Source: Hymenobacter arizonensis
GTDB lineage: Bacteria; Bacteroidota; Bacteroidia; Cytophagales; Hymenobacteraceae
DNA: 64,000 nt
Direction of reading: 5' to 3'
Assembly (NCBI RefSeq): GCF_900115775.1
Contig: NZ_FOXS01000001.1
Span: 930,001 to 994,000 of the forward strand
The notes under the pieces are model-generated. The model had not been told where the DNA came from, made no database searches, and worked only from the letters and a program-made list of their open reading frames with translations. Below, piece by piece: positions 60,996-64,000 of this stretch (positions within the stretch are counted from its first letter, which is position 1; the number at the start of each line of letters is the position of its first letter). A program made the position numbers and the translations under genes.

Positions 60996-62984
60996 CTACA
61001 CCCCCACCGGCTCTTCCATAACTTCCTTCTCAATCCAGCGACCATCCTCCCGCATCAGCTCAATCAACTCATCCACGGCAGCTTCTTCGGGCACAGCTTT
61101 CTTGATGACTTCCTGCCCGCGATAAAGGGCAATTTTGCCCTTGCCCACGCCCACGTAGCCGTAATCGGCATCGGCCATTTCGCCTGGGCCGTTCACAATG
61201 CAGCCCATAATGCCAATTTTCACCCCTTTGAGGTGGTCCGTGCGCTTGCGAATCATAGCCGTGGTTTCCTGCAAGTCGAACAGCGTCCGGCCGCAGCTGG
61301 GGCAGCTGATGTATTCGGTTTTGCTCATGCGCGTGCGGGCCGCCTGCAAGATGCCGAATGACAGCTGATTGAGGCCATCGAGGGTGGTCAGCCACTCTTC
61401 TTTGCTGCGCTCGGGCAGCAGCTCAGTGCTGAGCACGATGCCGTCGCCCAGGCCGTCGAGCAAGAGCCCGCCGCCATCGGTGGCGGCGTAAAGCTGAGTT
61501 TCCTCGGGAGTAAGGTCCGGGTACTGACGGTTGATAACCACGGGACAGGTCACGCCAGCACTCATCAATTCGAAGAAGGCTCGCCGGATTTCCGGCATGG
61601 CGTGCTCATTATCAGAGTAGAGAATGACGACGACCGTGCTGTCGGCGCGCAGCTTATCGAGGACGGGGCCCGTGAGCGAAGCCAGGTTCTGAAAAACGAA
61701 ATTCAGCTCCGGATGGCGCACGGCCGTCACGGCGTACTCAGCCGGCGTGAATACAGGAAAGTGCTCCTCGCGGTGCCCGGCATCGCGCCAGGCGGTGTAA
61801 TCCACCAATTCCTTCAGGCCATTGGGCAGCATGAACGGTGCGGGCCGCTGGCCAGTATAGATGTAATCGGCACCTAGGTCCGACATCTGGAATTTGTCGA
61901 GAAAGGGCGAGTACAGCTGCCCGGCCGCCCGCAAGTCGGCATACTCCAGGTTGGGCAGGCGCGACAGGTCTGTGATGACGCGGGGTACGTTCTGCCCGCC
62001 TAGGTTGGCCACCTCGCGGGTCACGCGACGGATGTACTGGAACGGATTGATTGGCATTTCGCCCACCAGCGGCGCAATCGGCTGGGCCAGCTCGGCGCGG
62101 TTGGTATAGCGGTCAATCAGCATTCTAGCCACGGGCGCTTCAGCTTCGGGCGCCTCCGTGAGGCTCACGCGCACGGTATCGCCCAGGCCGTCTTCCAGCA
62201 GCGTGCCGATACCCACCGCCGACTTAATGCGGCCGTCTTCGGCTTCGCCGGCTTCGGTCACGCCCAGGTGCAGCGGGTAAGGCTGCAGGCCTTCTTCGTC
62301 CAGCTTTTGCACCAGCATGCGGTAGGCCTGCACCATCACTTGGGTGTTGCTGGCCTTCATGCTCAGCACCACGTCGTAGTAGTTTTCCTCCTCACACAGC
62401 CGCAGGAATTCCAGCGCCGACTCCACCATGCCCAATGGAGTGTCACCATACCGGCTCAAAATACGGTCCGATAACGAACCATGGTTTGTGCCGATGCGCA
62501 TGGCCGTGCCGTACTGCTTGCAAATTTTCACCAGCGGCCGAAACCGCTCCCGAATGCGCTCCACCTCGGCCGCATACGTGCTGTCGGTGTATTCAATTTC
62601 TTCGAACTTCTTTTTATCTGCGTAGTTGCCGGGGTTCACCCGCACCTTCTCCACAATGCGGGCGGCCAGTTCGGCAGCGTTGGGAGTGAAGTGAATGTCG
62701 GCAATAACCGGCACGTTGCAGCCGCGCTTGCGCAGCTCTTTCTTGATTTCCAAAAGGTTTTGGGCCTCCTTCATGCTGGGCGCCGTGATGCGCACGTACT
62801 CACAGCCAGCCGCTACCATGCGCAGCGTCTGCTCTACCGAGCCCATGGTGTCCATGGTGTCGACGGTGGTCATGCTCTGCACCCGGATAGGGTTGTTTCC
62901 ACCCAGCGCCACTTCGCCAATGTTCACCACTCGAGCTACGCGGCGCTTGTATTCGGTCAGGCTGGGGCAATACGTCTTATTCAT
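60996..62984 (-). CDS. ispG: (E)-4-hydroxy-3-methylbut-2-enyl-diphosphate synthase, large form
   Basis: The 4Fe-4S enzyme of the MEP isoprenoid pathway that makes HMBPP from MEcPP. It is 662 residues long, the three-domain form found in Bacteroidota, Chlamydiae and plastids. The TIM barrel (about 1-275) has VQSMTTVDTMDT, VIADIHFTPNAA and RIGTNHGSLSDR. A central domain follows (about 280-560). The C-terminal iron-sulfur domain has ISCPSCGRTLFD with CxxC, and IGIMGCIVNGPGEMAD with the third Cys and the ligating Glu. I start at ATG 62984, because the 25 codons upstream lack family similarity. Confidence 0.95.
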   Translation of the reverse strand: MNKTYCPSLTEYKRRVARVVNIGEVALGGNNPIRVQSMTTVDTMDTMGSVEQTLRMVAAGCEYVRITAPSMKEAQNLLEIKKELRKRGCNVPVIADIHFTPNAAELAARIVEKVRVNPGNYADKKKFEEIEYTDSTYAAEVERIRERFRPLVKICKQYGTAMRIGTNHGSLSDRILSRYGDTPLGMVESALEFLRLCEEENYYDVVLSMKASNTQVMVQAYRMLVQKLDEEGLQPYPLHLGVTEAGEAEDGRIKSAVGIGTLLEDGLGDTVRVSLTEAPEAEAPVARMLIDRYTNRAELAQPIAPLVGEMPINPFQYIRRVTREVANLGGQNVPRVITDLSRLPNLEYADLRAAGQLYSPFLDKFQMSDLGADYIYTGQRPAPFMLPNGLKELVDYTAWRDAGHREEHFPVFTPAEYAVTAVRHPELNFVFQNLASLTGPVLDKLRADSTVVVILYSDNEHAMPEIRRAFFELMSAGVTCPVVINRQYPDLTPEETQLYAATDGGGLLLDGLGDGIVLSTELLPERSKEEWLTTLDGLNQLSFGILQAARTRMSKTEYISCPSCGRTLFDLQETTAMIRKRTDHLKGVKIGIMGCIVNGPGEMADADYGYVGVGKGKIALYRGQEVIKKAVPEEAAVDELIELMREDGRWIEKEVMEEPVGV

Positions 62985-63027
62985 AAACCAAAAACTATGG
63001 TCGAGGGGTGAAAGTTGCCCCGTAGCA

Positions 63028-63035
63028 CAAAGGTA
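63028..63035 (-). promoter_or_regulatory. Candidate -7 box for ispG
   Basis: On the minus strand TACCTTTG matches TAnnTTTG exactly and ends 43 bases before the ATG. The -33 position has no clear TTTG. Confidence 0.45.
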
Positions 63036-63188
63036 AAGCGCTTCCGGGTGGGCCCTCACCTATTTGCCCCGCAACTTCTTCGCGGCCTGGCTGTCTTTCA
63101 TCGCAGCGGGCAGGTTAGCTTGCACTACTGGCGCTGTTTGCCACGTTATGGTCCCGCGCCCGCTTTCCAACAGGCCCAATCGTCGCTT

Positions 63189-63674
63189 ATGATATCCGTG
63201 AAAACCGTTTTGCTTGGCTGTGGCCTTTTGCTAGCCACTCCCGGCTTTGGCCAGCAAGTAGCAGTCATCAAGTTTCCCGAGCTGCAGCAGCGCCTCGCCC
63301 GGGCCACTGATACCACTTACGTTATCAATTTCTGGGCTACCTGGTGCGGGCCCTGCGTGAAGGAGCTGCCCAACTTCGAGCAAGTCCGCTCCGCGAACGC
63401 CAACAAAAAAGTAAAAGTGTTGCTGGTCAGCCTGGACTACGCCTCCCAACTGGACAAAAAAGTAAAGCCTTTTGTGAAGCAGCGGGGCTTAAAATCCGAA
63501 GTAGTGCTTCTCAACGAGCCAGACCCCAATTCCTGGCTTGAAAAAGTTGACCCCAAATGGTCGGGCTCGCTGCCTTTCACTTTGATTCTCAATAACAAAA
63601 CCAAAAAACGAGCTACATTCGAGCAAGAGCTCAGCAAAGCCGAGCTCACCGCCGCCCTCCAAAAATTTCTGTAA
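63189..63674 (+). CDS. TlpA-like thioredoxin-fold protein, exported
   Basis: A 161-residue periplasmic thiol protein. It has a signal peptide (1-21) and the thioredoxin active site in NFWATWCGPCVKELP, with C53 and C56. VKVLLVSLDYASQLDK and PFTLILNNKTKKRATFEQ carry the rest of the fold, with the cis-Pro in GSLPFT. The family supplies or removes electrons for disulfides and for cytochrome maturation. I start at ATG 63189 as the signal peptide begins there. It is followed 31 bases on by a second thioredoxin-fold gene, so the two are probably one transcript. Confidence 0.9.
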   Translation: MISVKTVLLGCGLLLATPGFGQQVAVIKFPELQQRLARATDTTYVINFWATWCGPCVKELPNFEQVRSANANKKVKVLLVSLDYASQLDKKVKPFVKQRGLKSEVVLLNEPDPNSWLEKVDPKWSGSLPFTLILNNKTKKRATFEQELSKAELTAALQKFL

Positions 63675-63705
63675 ATCAATCCTGTAATCTTTAACTCCTT
63701 ACCCC

Positions 63706-64000
63706 ATGAAAAAGGCCCTTCCGCTCCTGACCCTCTGCTTTGCCCTGCTGCTGAGCAGCTTCATGTTTCGCCCCCTGGCCGATGGATATCAGGTAGGTGA
63801 TAAAGCTGCTGACTTTAAGCTCAAAAACATCGACGGCAAGATGGTTTCCCTGGCCGACAACAAGGAGGCGAAGGGCTACATCGTGGTGTTTACTTGCAAC
63901 ACCTGCCCCTACGCCAAAGCCTACGAGAACCGGATTATCCAGCTCAACCAAAAGTATGCCCCGCAGGGCTACCCCGTAGTGGCCATCAATCCGAACGACC
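63706..64000 (+). CDS. Redoxin/AhpC-TSA-like thioredoxin-fold protein (cut by window edge)
   Basis: The first 98 residues of a gene that continues past base 64000. A signal peptide (about 1-25) is followed by VGDKAADFKLKNIDGK and VVFTCNTCPYAKAYENR, with the CNTC motif C64 and C67, as in thioredoxin-like proteins of the redoxin group. GYPVVAINPND is the next strand. It lies 31 bases after the TlpA-like gene. It likely acts in the periplasm on thiols or peroxides; without the end I cannot be more precise. Confidence 0.85.
   Translation, partial: MKKALPLLTLCFALLLSSFMFRPLADGYQVGDKAADFKLKNIDGKMVSLADNKEAKGYIVVFTCNTCPYAKAYENRIIQLNQKYAPQGYPVVAINPND

Overview
The window looks like chromosomal DNA of a GC-rich member of the Bacteroidota, most likely Cytophagales and close to Hymenobacter. 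Lineage markers are the LpxC-FabZ fusion, the large-form IspG, PorX (the response regulator/PglZ protein of type IX secretion), a ParE of the EGDSASGS type, a CarboxypepD_reg-type outer-membrane barrel receptor, several TAnnTTTG -7 boxes with no clear Shine-Dalgarno sequences, and hairpin intergenic repeats such as the GTCATGCTGAGC family. I see no rRNA, tRNA, CRISPR array, prophage or complete insertion sequence. The genus is an inference.

Layout. 1-5.9 kb: topoisomerase IV genes parC (cut by the window edge) and parE, separated by a TPR histidine kinase that lacks its phospho-accepting histidine. 6-9.5 kb: an AI-2E-type membrane protein, a DUF2383 four-helix protein and a DnaQ exonuclease/GIY-YIG fusion. 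9.7-20.5 kb: a carboxylate island on the minus strand, with a porin, an MFS carrier, a small membrane protein, a symporter/histidine-kinase fusion, a receiver-only response regulator, a propionyl-CoA-synthetase-like enzyme and Acs. 20.7-31.7 kb: a transposase-derived DNA-binding protein, an M28 peptidase, a flavin reductase, a GNAT enzyme, alanine dehydrogenase, TsaE, an outer-membrane receptor, an aminotransferase and PorX. 32-37.8 kb: an HD phosphohydrolase, lpxD, lpxC-fabZ, lpxA and an ABC ATPase. 38-51.7 kb: an acidic protein, a DUF4197 protein, CinA, RibBA, two glycosyltransferases, a K+ channel, DnaG and LeuRS. 51.7-64 kb: an M14 peptidase, YjbR with a 57-residue DUF6728-like membrane protein, a PhyH-type dioxygenase, an NTF2-like protein, two aldo/keto reductases around an AraC regulator, IspG and two thioredoxin-fold proteins, the last cut by the window edge.

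How the genes work together. The clearest functional unit is the 9.7-20.5 kb island: envelope entry, inner-membrane uptake, a sensor shaped like its own transporter, and two acyl-CoA synthetases that would trap acetate and propionate as CoA thioesters. The second is lipid A synthesis (lpxD, lpxC-fabZ, lpxA), where the spacers carry three unrelated hairpin elements.

The most unusual material is non-coding structure. There is a perfect 45-bp inverted repeat spanning the stop codons of two convergent genes, a perfect 38-bp nested palindrome between dnaG and leuS, a near-palindrome of about 200 bp in front of lpxD, and three members of a dispersed hairpin family. Among proteins, the histidine-less kinase, the AT-rich extra segment inside LeuRS and the orphan IS1-type DNA-binding protein merit a second look. 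I did not find a clearly new defence or secretion system.
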